In this document: positions 29,701 to 41,900 of the stretch, in pieces
How the letters are laid out: every line of letters starts with the position of its first letter
Numbering within the stretch: the stretch's first letter is position 1
DNA from: Acanthamoeba lenticulata
Taxonomy: Eukaryota; Discosea; Longamoebia; Acanthamoebidae
Direction: 5' to 3'
DNA length: 64,000 nucleotides
Assembly: GCA_002179805.1 (NCBI GenBank)
Contig: NAVB01000010.1
Span: forward strand, 1-64,000
Notes under the pieces: model-generated
Told to the model about the DNA's origin: nothing
The model's input: only the letters and a program-made list of their open reading frames with translations
Database searches by the model: none
Position numbers and translations under genes: made by a program

Positions 29701-31576
29701 TGGCTCGTGCGGGGTCCGTGGCACGGTCCAGCCAAGCCGTACGAGGACGAGTTCGACAAGGAGGTCGAAGTCGTGGACCACCTGCCGGGCCGGGCCAAGG
29801 AGGAGGAGGCCGACGTGAATGTGTGGGACGAACCGCCCGACAGCGAGAAGAACATCGTCAAGGGCCTCAACCGGAACCAGAAGATCGAGATCCAAGCGGG
29901 CACCCTCAACAAGCTCATCGAGCAGCTGGTGCCCGATGTCGACAAACCACTCGGTATGCCGAGGACATGTTTCTGCTCTAATGAGAAGGCTGACTCGGCT
30001 CATGACCCCAGATCTGGCCTATATCAAGATCTTCGTCTACACGCACCAGAGCTTCACCTCTTCCCAGCTCTTCCTCAAGGTTACTCACTACTTTTTTAAT
30101 TATTATCATTTTTATTTTTATTTTTATTTTTTAAGGACTTTAAATGAAGAATCAACAAATCGTTTTGAAATTGCAGAAATTGGTGCAGCGCTACCAGGTG
30201 CCGGTGCCCAAGGGGATGTCGCGCGAGGAGTACCAGAGCAAGGTGCAGGAGCCGATGGCCAAGCGCGTGTGCAACGTGATCAAATACTGGGTGGAGAAGG
30301 TCTGGGGCGACTTTGCCGACTCGCGGCTGCTCTACCAGCTCAACGCCTTCATCGACGGCACGCTGGCGCGCGACGGCTACCACCAGCTGGCCCACGCCCT
30401 GCGCGCGGCCGTCAACAAGAGCAAGGCCGACACGGCGTCCCATGAGCACGTGTTTGTCAGCGAGCCGCCGGAGCCCAAGGTCCCGGCCCGCATTTTCTGG
30501 ACCAAGCTCTCCACCCGCCAGATCGACGACGAGGAGATCGCGCGGCAGCTCACCCTCATGCACTTTGAGCTCTTCCGCGACATTCGCCCCAGCGAGCTCC
30601 TCAACAAGTCGTGGCTCGACCCGCAGCTCAAGTTTAAGGTCCCGAGCTCGTCCTCACGACCCTTCTCGCTCCCCAGCGAAGCCTGACGGACTGACGGTGC
30701 ACGGATGTTGCTGGTGTTCTCGCTGCAGGCGCCCAACGTGATCGCCATGACCAAGGCCTACGACGAGGTCTCGCTCTGGGTGGCGACCGAGATTCTCACC
30801 CAGGAGAAGGCCCGGCGACGCGTCAAGCTCATCAAGAAGTTCATCGACGTTGCCAAGCATCTGCGGCAGTTGAATAACTTTCACAGCCTCTTTGCGGTGC
30901 TGGCTGGCCTCAACCTGCCCCCCGTGCAGTCCCTCACGCGGGCCTTCTCCGAGATCCCGCTCCAGACACAGACGGTCCGCGCGCCCTTCCATCACCGCCC
31001 ATCGACACGACCACTCACATCGCCGGCCGTTTGGGGCCGACGCGTGCGCGCAGGTGTTCTCCGACCTGGTGAAGCTCATCCCGCCGCGTGAAGGTGAGGC
31101 GTTGGCCTACAAGGAGGCCCTCGCCAAGTCCGAGCTCCCGCTCCTCCCCTACCTCGGTGCGAAACCCTGAAACAACTCCCTCCCTGTGCACGCGAACGCG
31201 AAGAAGAGGAAGCTCAACCTCTAAATTGGCCGCGCTGCGAAAACAGACGTGGAGCTGCGCGACATTTTGCTCATCGAGGAGACGGTGCCCACGCGCACCA
31301 AAACCACCAACCTCATCAACTTTGAAAAGTGCGCTCGCCTCTTCGCCGTCATCCAGAAGGTGCGCTTCTGTCAAGATGCCTGGTGAGGTCTCGTTCATCT
31401 TGTGACTCACGATTGTCTGTGCCTACGATGGTCGCCACCTGTAGGTGCACGAGCACCAGCGGCGAGCGTTCAACCTGCAGCCAGTGCACCAGGTGCGGGT
31501 CATCCTCGAGGAGTCCATCAGCGCCCACAAGCCCATCAAGCATCTCGAGATCATCGCCTCTCGTCTTGATCCCTAA
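26730..31576 (+). CDS. Kelch-LisH-RasGEF protein (Ras guanine nucleotide exchange factor)
   Basis: Starts at ATG 26730 and ends TAA 31574-31576; about 17 exons. The first 210 residues are Ser/Pro/Thr-rich. Five or six Kelch repeats follow, each almost one exon: PAPRWGHTAVRFDDCLLVYG, SARWGHVAVLYKDAMYIMGG, SPRKHHSAIVCNDSIYIIGG, PKRSGHTAVVYKTSIYIYGG, LRDAMYMLGGGQEDE and GDAFFVFGGLHEG. Then come a LisH-like motif (QVLQLIMEHLENEAHMKTVQ), a RasGEF N domain (AGTLNKLIEQLVPD, LFLKKLVQRYQVP) and the catalytic Cdc25 domain (ARQLTLMHFELFRDIRPSEL, FIDVAKHLRQLNNFHSLFAV, LRDILLIEETVPTRT, NFEKCARLFAVI). The enzyme loads GTP onto Ras. The Kelch propeller and LisH suggest docking and dimerisation. The same combination is known in Dictyostelium RasGEFs. 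Confidence 0.93.
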
Positions 31577-31622
31577 TCGAGCACAGGTTTCAAGGACTTT
31601 TGTTGTTTTTGTTGCGAACTTG

Positions 31623-33051
31623 TCAGGAAGAAGGAGAAGAGGACATCTGACGTTTGATATAGCGGAGCGTTTCCTGGCGGGCAATGTTGATGGCTCGCGT
31701 GAAGTCGGCAGTCAACGGCAGAGTGGACTGCACCAGGCAGTTGCGCCGGATGTCAAGATCCTCGAGGGACGGCATCGCGGCAAGGGCAGCCCTGAGAAGT
31801 GATGTGAGTGCTTCTCGCCAGACACGGGCAAGCGAGAAGAAAAAGCTACCAGGGAAGGTCGGCGAGGCAGTTGTCCGACAGCAGCAACTTCACCAAGGCA
31901 GGCAGCTGGCCTATCGTGGGCGGCAACCGCAGGAGCGAATTCTGGGTGAGGTCGAGCACCTCGAGGCTTGACAATTCAGCGATCTCGTCAGGCAGCTCTT
32001 CGATGTTGTTGTGGTGCAGGCGCAACTCACGCAACTGCTTCAGACCGCCGATCTCCTTGGGCAAGCTCACCAGCAGGTTGTCCGACATGTCAATTACCGC
32101 CAAATCGTGGAACCGCGTGATGATGGTCTTGTTGACGAAACGCTGTTCTCGCTTGCTGAGGATCAACTTGTTTGATTCACCCTTTAACAACTGCACCCGG
32201 TTTTAGTGCTTATCCTTGACTCGAAGCTTTGGAAAGGAGATACCAGCTGGAAGCCCTCGTTGCAGGTAAGGAGATGATCAAGCTCCAGTCGAAGTGCATC
32301 GGGAATGGCTTCCGTGACCAACCCTTGCACGATAATTGGCTGAGTAACGATATGGGGTCAGCAGGTTATAGACCAAAACCTAGAAGGGCGAACCACACCT
32401 GCTCATCAATGAACAGCTCTTGTAGAAAAACGTTGGCGTAGAGCGCTCGGCACAGAGATCGTGCTCCCTTTTCTGTCAGGCCGTTGTAGCAAACGTCCAA
32501 GGAAGTCACGCTCTTGTTCTTCTCCAAGTACTTTGCCAAGAAGAGAGCACCTGTTGTGAATGTTAGCTTGGGCACGTGGTCATCCAAGGGAACTTACCTT
32601 GGTCGCCTATTTGGTTGTTGCTCAAGATCAACCTCTTTATAGCAGCAGTTGTGCCGAGTGCTTCTACCAAGTCTTCAACTGCCCAGCAATCCAGACTCTG
32701 TTCGCGCAAGTCAAGGTCCGTATCGCAATCTTGTTGCAAGTCGGCCAGTTGTGCCATGAACTCTTCTTCCTGAAATCCTGGTGGTCGTCTCTTCCTTCGC
32801 GGGGATCCAGTGGTTTCAGGGCTGGTACTGCGCCGGAGAGTGTCTAGTCCTTGTTTCTTGAGCTCTTTCATTCTCAACTTCTCTTCTTTCTTCCTTTCCT
32901 TCTCTTGCTCCTTCTTCTCCTTGCGCAGCGTCTTCATCTCTGCTTTGGCCTCCTTCCGCAGTGTCTTCATCTCCGCTTTTGTGAGCACGCGACTCACATT
33001 CGTTGATACATTGTCCATACTTGAGGGCACGCCCTCACCTGCGGTTTCCAT
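31623..33051 (-). CDS. Leucine-rich repeat protein with charged coiled-coil N-terminus
   Basis: Starts at 33051 (METAGEGVPSSMDNVSTNVS) and stops at 31623-31625. The N-terminal 90 residues hold a highly charged helix (KAEMKTLRKEKKEQEKERKK) that includes a short tandem repeat (AEMKTLRKE twice). Two kinds of LRR follow: RNase-inhibitor-like units (LVEALGTTAAIKRLILSNNQ, VTSLDVCYNGLTEKGARSL) and then typical units (HDLAVIDMSDNLLVSLPKEI, LRELRLHHNNIEELPDEIA, LEVLDLTQNSLLRLPPTIG, LVKLLLSDNCLADLPW, LEDLDIRRNCLVQST). It ends in IARQETLRYIKRQMSSSPSS. LRR proteins bind partners, often Ras-like GTPases; no enzyme domain is present. Its 3' end is 47 bp from the end of the RasGEF gene, convergent. Confidence 0.87.
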
Positions 33052-33303
33052 ATGTTCTTCCTCAAGAGCTCTTCATGATGTTCGCTCGTGGGCTTTTACC
33101 TTTTTTGAAAAAAAAAATTTGGCTCTTAGTTTTTTTTTTTTTTTCCATAATTGCCGGCCTACCATCGTGGTGCGATTCAAAGCTGTGGCCTAACTATTCA
33201 CCCAGAGGCTTGCAGGAGTGGTGAGTCGCTACCGCCTCTACATTTCCTCGGACTCGGAGAAGAGCTTCATCTGTGATAAGGACTGAATGAGTTGATGATT
33301 GCA

Positions 33304-34788
33304 TCAAAAATAGCACTGAAGGGGGCTGTGCGTGCCAGGGGATAAGGTGTAGCCACGACTTTTGAAAAAGTCAAGAAGCTCATCTTCCGTGGTTCCAGCA
33401 TCCCGCAGATAGGGAGGCGCATATTCAAACAAGATATAACTACTCACGTAGACGAGCATTAGTGTTAGCGTTAGCGAAAAGGGGACGGAGGAATGAAGAG
33501 AGAAGAACCAAGGAGGGTGTGTTCCGAAAATAGTGCTCATTCCCCGTAGTGCGTGCACCTGCGCCTCACCTCATTGAATAAGCACAAGAAACCATCATAT
33601 GCGGTGGGGAGGTAACCTCATAACCCTCAACATCCATTTTCAATATGTCCACATGAGTGACGCCTGCATCATCCAAGATCTCGTCCACCGTTCGTGTTTG
33701 CGCCTCAGCTTCACAGTTCTGAGATGCTCTGATGGCAGTTCCACCTGTTGAATGGAGTAAGCAGAACAAGCTACTGCAAAGAGGGGAGGTAAGAGACCCA
33801 TATTGCCCGGTGGGGTAGAAAGACACACAGTTTGGTGGCTCCCCGACGGTGGAGCAGCAGCATATGGATAGAGGCTTATCTTTTCCTGCAGCAATACAGG
33901 AATATACCTCCCTCAGCACGCATGTTTTGTTGTTTTGGTGACATGCATCATTACCTGAAAGTTATTGGCTACTATGGAAGCTGCAGTAATCTGGTAGTTC
34001 TTCCACAATGCTTCCACTGAAATAACCTTGGACGCTCCTGCAGCTGCTAGATACTGCATTCACCCATTAACTGAATACACTAAACCACATGAGTAGAGTG
34101 AAAAGTAAGGGTACAAGCGAAATAAAGCCAATGTTGGTTCCCACATCCAGAACAACTGGGTTGGGGATATTCTTTATCGCTTGCATGCATCCCACTATCG
34201 TTCCAGGCTCCCATGAACCAGAAGATATAAGCCTGGCCACTCACCAGTTTTAGTGGGCGGCTTGGAGATAAGCAGAGGGAAGGAACGCACATCGAACTCA
34301 CATAAACGTCAATAGCAGGATCATGGGTGTACATCACAAAGGGAGGGTTTGTGGAGGTAGTGATGAGGGGCAGGTGCGCGTGCTTGGGCACCACAACGGT
34401 GGAATAGTCAATTGGGCCTGATGGTCGCAAGGTTGAGAACTCCTTTTTCTTCTTCGGTACCGACGTGGTCGCATTGCCCGCATGCTGGTCGCTCGCTTTG
34501 TGGCATTTGACATAGACAATAGGGGGGAGTGGGTCTTCACGGGCAGAGGAGTGAATATTGTTCCACGTTGCCTTCAAATCTTGCTCATCTACCACTTGGT
34601 CATCGCACATGATCACAACTGGCCCCGCCCTGCACGCGGCGCTGTGTGTGAAACACGCTTTAGATGGGGGAGGGTTCGGGGAGGGTGACTCACGCTTGTG
34701 GTCGGTGGAGAAGCTGCAGGGCAATGAAGGCCATGAGCAATGCAAGCAGTCCTAACAAGATCAGGAGTTCACGATATGAACGGTTCAT
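33304..34788 (-). CDS. Type II membrane-anchored FkbM-family methyltransferase
   Basis: Starts at 34788 with MNRSYRELLILLGLLALLMA, a signal anchor followed by more hydrophobic residues, so the enzyme should face the Golgi/ER lumen. The stem contains CHKASDQHAGNATTSVPKKK. The catalytic domain includes NPVVLDVGTNIGFISL (SAM-binding motif I), ASKVISVEALWKNYQ (E of motif II), THVDILKMDVEGYEV (FkbM signature DxEG) and a closing ELLDFFKSRGYTLSP. FkbM enzymes put methyl groups on hydroxyls, in many cases on sugars. A luminal one could methylate glycans. Stop is TGA at 33304-33306. It is divergent from the cellulose-binding lectin gene, 319 bp between starts. Confidence 0.87.
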
Positions 34789-35107
34789 GAGGAAGATCAA
34801 CAAAAGAAAAAAAAATCACTCCGTATGTGTTTTGCAAGGTAACCCAAATTCCTTTTCTGGCAGACACCAAAAAGAAAACAGAAAAACAACACTTAATTAC
34901 CCCATTTCGTTGAAAATTACAAGCGTACTCATGTTGAAGCCCACTGGGAGCCCTTTAGTTGTTTGGTTTATTGGCTAGCTGATTTACCTGTTGTTACTGA
35001 TTCGAGAGAATTCTCTGCGGCTCACAACTGCTTCTACCAGCCCTACAACCTTGAGTGCTTTTAGAGGCAGGCAAGTGCAGCCGAATGTGCTACACACTTA
35101 TAAACCA
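34789..35107. promoter_or_regulatory. Divergent promoter, FkbM methyltransferase / cyst-wall lectin
   Basis: 319 bases between two divergent starts, AT-rich at 34800-34930. TATAAA occurs at 35099-35104, only 4 bases before the chosen lectin ATG, too close to act as a TATA box for it. Shared control of the two genes is possible but not shown. Confidence 0.45.
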
Positions 35108-35863
35108 ATGCAACTGCTACACATAACCATACTCTTTGCGCTCATAAGTCTTGTGGCCTCTCAAGGCTGCTATCCGGCTCTTAGCGTCAGTCAGGCTATT
35201 CGCACGTCATGGACAGCTGATGGCCACACCTTCTACCTCTACGACATAACTGTGACCAACAAGGGCAACGAGGCCACCTCGCCCGCTCAGGCGCCCGTCT
35301 TCCTTATCCGCACGATGGACAACAGCGCGCTGCGCCTCGCCCAGACCTGGAACCTGGTCACCTACGCCTCCACCGTGAGCAGCCAGGACGTGGTCTCCTT
35401 GTTCCCGGGCACTGTCCTTGCGGCTGGAGCCAGCGATGTCAGCGCCGGCTATGTCGTCAACGGCTCGCAAACAACGATCGAGCTGCTGTCCGACTGCTCG
35501 GCAGCCCCGAGCCCCAGCCCCAGCACGAACTCGAGCAGCGACGCTTGTCCTGACATCACCGCCACGCAGTCGCTTCGGACGCAGTGGGCTTCAGGAACGA
35601 CCTCCTTCTACCTCTACGACATCAACGTCACCAACCACCGTAGCACGGCGGTTTCCTTCAACCAGTTGCCCATGCTGCTGATAGCCACGCAGGACGGGAG
35701 CAACTTGCACCTCAATCGTACATGGAACCTGATTGTCTACGCGTCCACCGTTCCGTCCCAGGTCGAAGTGGCCTTCAATACGACCATCGCCGCTGGCAGC
35801 TCCTATGCTAGCGCTGGCTACACCGCCAACGAGAAGACCACTTTGCAGACCTTTAGCTGCTAA
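35108..35863 (+). CDS. Secreted two-domain cellulose-binding lectin (CBM49, Luke-like)
   Basis: A single-exon gene read from ATG 35108 (MQLLHITILFALISLVASQG, a clear signal peptide with cleavage near ASQ-G). Two homologous domains of about 100 residues follow: QAIRTSWTADGHTFYLYDIT ... TWNLVTYASTV and QSLRTQWASGTTSFYLYDIN ... TWNLIVYASTV, joined by a Ser/Pro spacer (SAAPSPSPSTNSSSD). Both keep the same Trp (SW/QW and TWNL) and a pair of cysteines at the ends. This is the layout of Luke-type Acanthamoeba cyst-wall lectins, which have two or three CBM49 domains and bind cellulose. Several N-glycosylation sequons (NGS, NSS, NVT, NRT, NTT) are present. The CBM49 call rests on pattern recall. It ends 45 bp from the DNMT1 stop, convergent. 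Confidence 0.8.
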   Translation: MQLLHITILFALISLVASQGCYPALSVSQAIRTSWTADGHTFYLYDITVTNKGNEATSPAQAPVFLIRTMDNSALRLAQTWNLVTYASTVSSQDVVSLFPGTVLAAGASDVSAGYVVNGSQTTIELLSDCSAAPSPSPSTNSSSDACPDITATQSLRTQWASGTTSFYLYDINVTNHRSTAVSFNQLPMLLIATQDGSNLHLNRTWNLIVYASTVPSQVEVAFNTTIAAGSSYASAGYTANEKTTLQTFSC

Positions 35864-35908
35864 AATAAATGCTTAAATAAAAATTAAATAAATGAGGCCC
35901 CTGCGTCA

Positions 35909-38900
35909 TCATGATGACGAGGAAGATGAGGAAGAGGAGGGGGACAGAGAAACGACCACGTCAGCTTCAACCGCTCGGGCGAGCTGGGCCCCGAGGGCGG
36001 CAGCCAAGCGTGGAGGCACGGCGTTGCCAATTTGTCGGTGCATGTCTGCGTACGCACAACACACAAATCCGAGCTTTAGAACAGACAAGACGGGATCACA
36101 AGCTACCAAGGAGCACACGCACCCTTGAGGTTGTCGCGCTCAGCAAAGAAGCGGAAGTCGTCGGGGAAGCCCTGCGATCGGGCGTGCTCGCGCACGGTAA
36201 TAACGCGGCTTTGATACGGGTGGAGCACCTTGCCCTGCTTGCCCATAGGGCATACCTCCGTGAGGGCCGTTTGGAAGTAGCCCTCGTAGTCCAGTCGCCC
36301 GTACAGGCCCGGCCACATCCGGTGCTCCGCCGCTGCGCGCGTACATCATGCGTGCGTGCATGTGCAGTTAAGTCAAACGCCGGCCAATGGGCAGAGTTCA
36401 TGAAGGTGTCGTTGACGTACCCTTGGAGTTGGGGTTGGAGAGACACCAGGGCGAAAGGACCGGCGGGAGGTCCCGGTGGTCGTAGTAGGGCCTGTCTTCC
36501 GGGTAGGGCTCCCCCACGGGCGGCCTGGTGGACACACGTGGACACGTTAGGATAGTCACCAATGCCGACATAGAACGTTGCATTACCGCTTGGGCACGTT
36601 GCAAATGCGCTTGACGTTCATCTGCGTGAAGGTCTTGGTGACGTGGTTGTGCAGTTTCTTGTCCCGCGTCCGTCGCCGCATCGCCAGCTGGAAGTCCGAC
36701 TGGGGCTCGGCGTCGTACTCGCGCACCTCGCTCCCGATCCACTTTTCTATTTATTAAATACGAATATTCGAATTTAATGATTAGAAAAAACAATACGATA
36801 TTTCAGTAAAAAATAATAGAAACAAAAGTAAACCAAAATATATACCCTTGTGCGGGCCGTTGCGGCAGCGCTCGTCTTTGGGCAGCTCGGGCTCATCGTA
36901 CTCAAAGGCCGGCAGGTCAGAGATGGCGTCGCCCACCGAGATGTAGCGGTGGGGCGCGCTGCGGTTGGTGACCGGGTTGAGCCGCTGCCCGGTGTTGGGC
37001 AGCACGATCGATAGCGAGCCCGGCTTGGGGAACGTGTGGGTCGGCTGCGGGAAGTGCGGGAGAGTGTGGCCGCGCAGGACGCCCCAGATGAAGAACCGGC
37101 GGCGCGACTGCGGGACGCCGTACATGCCGGCCTGCTGGAGGCTGAAGCGCGCCTGATAGCCCATGGCCGTCAGCGCGCGCAAGATGAACTTGACCACGCC
37201 CAGCTTGATCCCGCCCGCCATCCGCGCTTTGGTCACCTGCACTCCGCCCAGCTTGAAGTCCACCATTCCGCGCACGTTTTCTGATGGTGATACATGAGGA
37301 CGATGCCCAGGTCAGTCACTTGACTGCAAGGAAAAAATACTAAAAAAAAAGGAGAAGTCGAAAGAGCACCGAGAAGGAAGTAGGTGGGGCGGTAGAAGTC
37401 GACGCAGGAGAGGGTTGTGGCGATCAGTGAGTTGAGCACATCGTCCGCCTTCGGGAAGCGGTTCATGCCGGTAAAGCCCTGCGTGGATCATGTGCACATC
37501 AGCGTCAGTCAACACACATACCAAAGCTCAACGACGCGTGAATGGAGACGTGACGAACCTGGCAGGGCGGGCCGCAGTAAATAAAGTCGATGGCGCCCTT
37601 GGGCGGCAGCTGGTTGGCCTCAACAATCTCCTTGCGGGCGGTCTTGGCGGCCTCCTCATGGCGCTCAATGGCGTGCTTGAGCAAAGCGTTAATGTCCCCA
37701 TGCAGCACGTTCGTGTCCCTAACCGTAGCCCCACCCACCACACCGGTCAGGCCAGTCAAAATACAGACATAGGGCTCGCGACGCGTTTCCTACGGTCGAT
37801 TGTTGCGGAAAGTCTTGACGGCCGACCCGACCCACTCGACGGCGTGCGTGGTCTTGATGTACTCGCACTGGTGCAGGCCTGAACCAAGCCGCTAGCGTGT
37901 TAGCGTGGCAGCGAAACGGAAGAAAGGAGAAGGGAGGAGGAGGGGGCGAATGAGTGGAGCTGGTACCGTGCGTGAAGCCGCCGCAACCAGCAAAGAGGTC
38001 CATGGCCAGGATGGGCTTCTTCTGCTTCTGCTTGACGAGCGCGGTCTTCTCGTGCTGCCGCTCGAGCGCGTCTAACGTCTCGCGTGACAGCTCCAGCTCG
38101 GTCGGGTCGAGATCCTCGATCGACCTCGTGTCAGAGTCGTATCGAGTCTGCACAAAGAAGCAGTGCCAGTCATCGAGCCGGTAGCTCTCCATGTCATCGA
38201 TGTCAGACCGGTGCCGCACGACGCACTTGCCCTCAACCGCGAGGTCATCCAGCTTCAAGGACTTCTCCTGGTCGGACCTGCACCATCGCGGTGGTGTATG
38301 ACCACCAAGTCATGTTCAGGCTCGGTGTGTCCTTCGAGGCTTAGGCGGAGGGAAAGTGGTACCAGAAGAGCTCGCGGTCGTCAAACGCGAGGTTGGCCTG
38401 GACCTTGGGCGGGAGGTCCGCATAGCGGAGCAACCGTCGGAGCCGGGCGTAGCGCACGTTGTGCTTGGAGTTCCACAGCCTCATGACCTGCCAGATCTCG
38501 TAGGGCGTCGCCGGCCCCTATAACGGTCCCCGCAGGTCGTTGAGTTGTGGAGATGACGGCGCCGTACGGCGAGAAGCAGGAAGAAGACAAAGACGAACCT
38601 CGCGGTTCTCCTTGGCCTGGTGCTTGGTCATGTCGAGTGGCACCACGTAAATAAAGTCGTGAAGGTGGTAGCGCACGCCTTGGAAGATGAAACCGTCGTA
38701 GAAGGTCTTGCCCTCTGTGGCCTCGGCGGGCTCGGGATTGAGCCACCGTTTTTTGTTCCACTGCTCCACCCGCTGCTCACCCTCAAGGGTCAGACAAGCC
38801 ATCGTCATCGTGGTTGGGTGGTAGTCGATTCTGCACCTTCTTGGAGAAGCAGGCGTGACAGAAGTACTTGTTGGCGATGATGATGCCCTCTTTCTCCTCC

Positions 38901-41900
38901 TCGGTCTGCGGCGGCAGCTCGTGCTTGCGCGCATCCTCGAATCTGGAGCGGCGCTACGTGATTAGCTATGAGAGAGAGAGAGAGAGAGAGCTATGAGACG
39001 TACGCGCCGGTGGCGAGATCAGCATAGAAGCGATAAAAGTAAGATCCCTTGTCATCGTAGGTCGGGTGCTCGCGCGGGCCAGGCGGCATGAAGACGACAG
39101 ACACCCGGCGGACAAGGCTGGTTGTTACCTTGAACGTCTCGCAGATGTCTGACAAGAAGAGTTCTTCGGGTCCACCCACTTCCTGCAGGACAGTCTCGCG
39201 GCCCTTGAGCATCCGCCGCGCGTGAAAGCTCATGCAGCCCTGGCGGCCGGCACGGTCGGCCACCCGACGTTCTTCAAAGAGCGACATGATGCGGTAGATG
39301 TGGCACGCGCGGCCGTCGACGTTGTCCGTAGCCGGGATGTTGTTGAGCTCGACAATGCCCGTCGCCGTGCTGACGCCCGACGCTCGGTCCACATAGACAA
39401 AGTCGCCCACGCTGATCCGCTCGCCGCCGGTGGCGTCATCGGTGGCGTCACAGGCCCCGCTGCGACGGACGAGGGCTTCGTAAAACTCGCGGCACCTACC
39501 TCCACGCTCGAGTCGCTGCTGGGGCTCGCCGAACCAGGTGAACTGGTTGAGCGGAGCCTTTTTCTTTGTCTTTGACTTGGGCTGGTCGGCCTCTGTGAGA
39601 TCGATGGCGACTGAAGTAGATGACGACGACGACGAAGATGATGATGATGATGAGGAAGCCGCTTTGTCGTTGTCTACGTCCATGGCCTTTTGGTTGGTGG
39701 TCTCACGGGCGGCCATGCGCCGCAGCTTTTTCTCGGCCTCAAGCTCGGCCGCCATGGCGACCTCACGCAGCACAGACTCGGAGAAGAGCTGCCTCGCAAT
39801 GAAGCCAACCAGGGGCGTCACCGTCGCTGGCGTCCGCTCGAGCTTCTTGCTTTGCGCCGACCTACGCACAGCTTCGGCTGTGGCATCCGAAAATCAATAT
39901 TAAATAGCACATCTAGTCGGGATACGAAGAAGCGTACAGGCAGCGTGAGCGGCGCGGGCGGCGTCCTTGCCGCGGCCCTTCTTGCCCTTCTTCTTCTTGT
40001 CGAGATCGCGGAAGAAGGGGAACTTGAGGATGTCCTCAGTGTCGAGGTAGCCCCACGCCTCGTCGAAGATGTGATCGATGTGCTTCATCACGTCTTGCTC
40101 CTATCCACGCGTAAGTGAGCTTGGACATTTGAAGCAGCTGAGCGAGATGAAGCCCGTACGGAGAAGGAGGGAAACTCGCCAAAGGGGTCATTCAGCGTCT
40201 CGAGCATCTTTTCATATGAGATAGACGGGTCTTGGTTCATCTGCAGCAAAAAAGAATTAAAAACTTGACATTTAAAATGAAAATGGGGCCGAGGAAGGCG
40301 GAACGCACAATGAGCATGATGCGCTTGCCGATCTGGTACTTTTGGAGAAAAGGACGCCATATGTGACTGTACTTGTCCGACGGCTCTGCCAGCTTGTAGT
40401 AGGCGTACTCGGTCTTGAGCCAGATCGCGCCGTCCGGGTAGATGTCCCTGCATTCCTCCCATGAACCAACCACACGTGAGTGTCATGCCTGGCGCCTCGG
40501 CGACCACCTCTCGAGGGGAGTCGCGCAGGGAGCCGTACCAGTAAAAGATGGTCGAGAGGGCAACGTCAAAGCCCGGTTGCTTCTTCTTGGCTTTATCCTT
40601 CTTTTCCTTCTTTTCCCTCTTCTCTCCATTGATCTCCTCCTCTTCCGAGTCGTCGTCGCTCTCCTCGTCGTTGCTTTCGTCGATCTCGTCTGAGTAGGGG
40701 ATGGCTGTACCGGACGCACGTAGCTCCTCGTCGCCCGGAGCGTGCTTGGACCGCTTGGGCTGCTTGGCCTCGCTGGCTCCTTGCGGGAGCATGGCCTCGA
40801 GCGAGCAGATGCGGTTGTCATCGGCAATGTCATAGATGGTGAAGTCGTTCAAGACGCGCCACGGCTGCTCCTCGCCCTGCAGCGTCTCGAGCGCCATGTA
40901 CTCGTCAATCAATTCTACCTTGTTCTCCTCTATTTCGGTCTCACCGTGGCCATAGTGCTTGCTCGAGTCCAGGTCCGACCGCGACAGCAGCGAGAACCCG
41001 CTTGAGGGCACGGCCGGTACGGCTCCGCTGGAGCTCCCGCTCGAGCCGACGTCGGACTCGCCAGCGCCATTGTCGGGCCTCCGCAGCTTCTTGGACTTGG
41101 GCTCTTGAAAGGCATCGTCATCATCATCATCATCGCTGGCGATGGCCTTGCCTTTGCCCTTATCTTTGGCCTTGCCCTTGCCCTTGGGGTCATCTGCATC
41201 GTTGTCGTCTTGCTCTTCGTGGCGTTTTCGCTTATCCGTGCCCTTCTTCTGCTCCTCTTCGGCCTCTTCCTTGCGCTTTTCTTCTTCCTCCTCGCGCTGG
41301 TCCAGGACTTCCATCAGCTTCTCCATGAATGGCGTGGTCAGTAGCTCGTTACTGAGCTGCTCGTTCATTTGGCCTGGCGGATCATTCCCGGTCAGACTAC
41401 GTCTAACGCTACAGACAGGTGAAGGGTTATTGAGGGAGGAGGATACTGAGGAAGTTTTGAATCTGGTCGACCATCCAGATACCGTGATCGTAGACTTCTT
41501 CCTCAGTGAAGGCCTGCTTCTTGTTGCTGGTGCTAGAATGATCGTCCTTCTCCAGGTCAACGACCTCCATTTGGTCTCCGTTATCCCGCGACGATGAGGA
41601 TGCCGCTTCACCTTCGTCCACGCTTGTCTCTTCTGCAGACATTTGAGCAGAGCGTCAATAAGTGCGTGCGGAACAGAGCAGACGTAGCACAAAAAGAGAA
41701 AAGGCACCCATGACGGTCAGCCGCTTCATGACGTCATTAAAGGAGAGCGCGCGGACGTTGTCCTGCTTGAGAAAGTTCACGACCTTGTGAGTGAGATCGA
41801 CTTTCCGCTGGAAGCGAGCCCAGGTCTTGGCGTAGGCCGGTGCCGGACGCAGTAGCTTGTAGTAGCCCTGTTGTGGTTCCGACAGGATGAGAAGGTGAAG

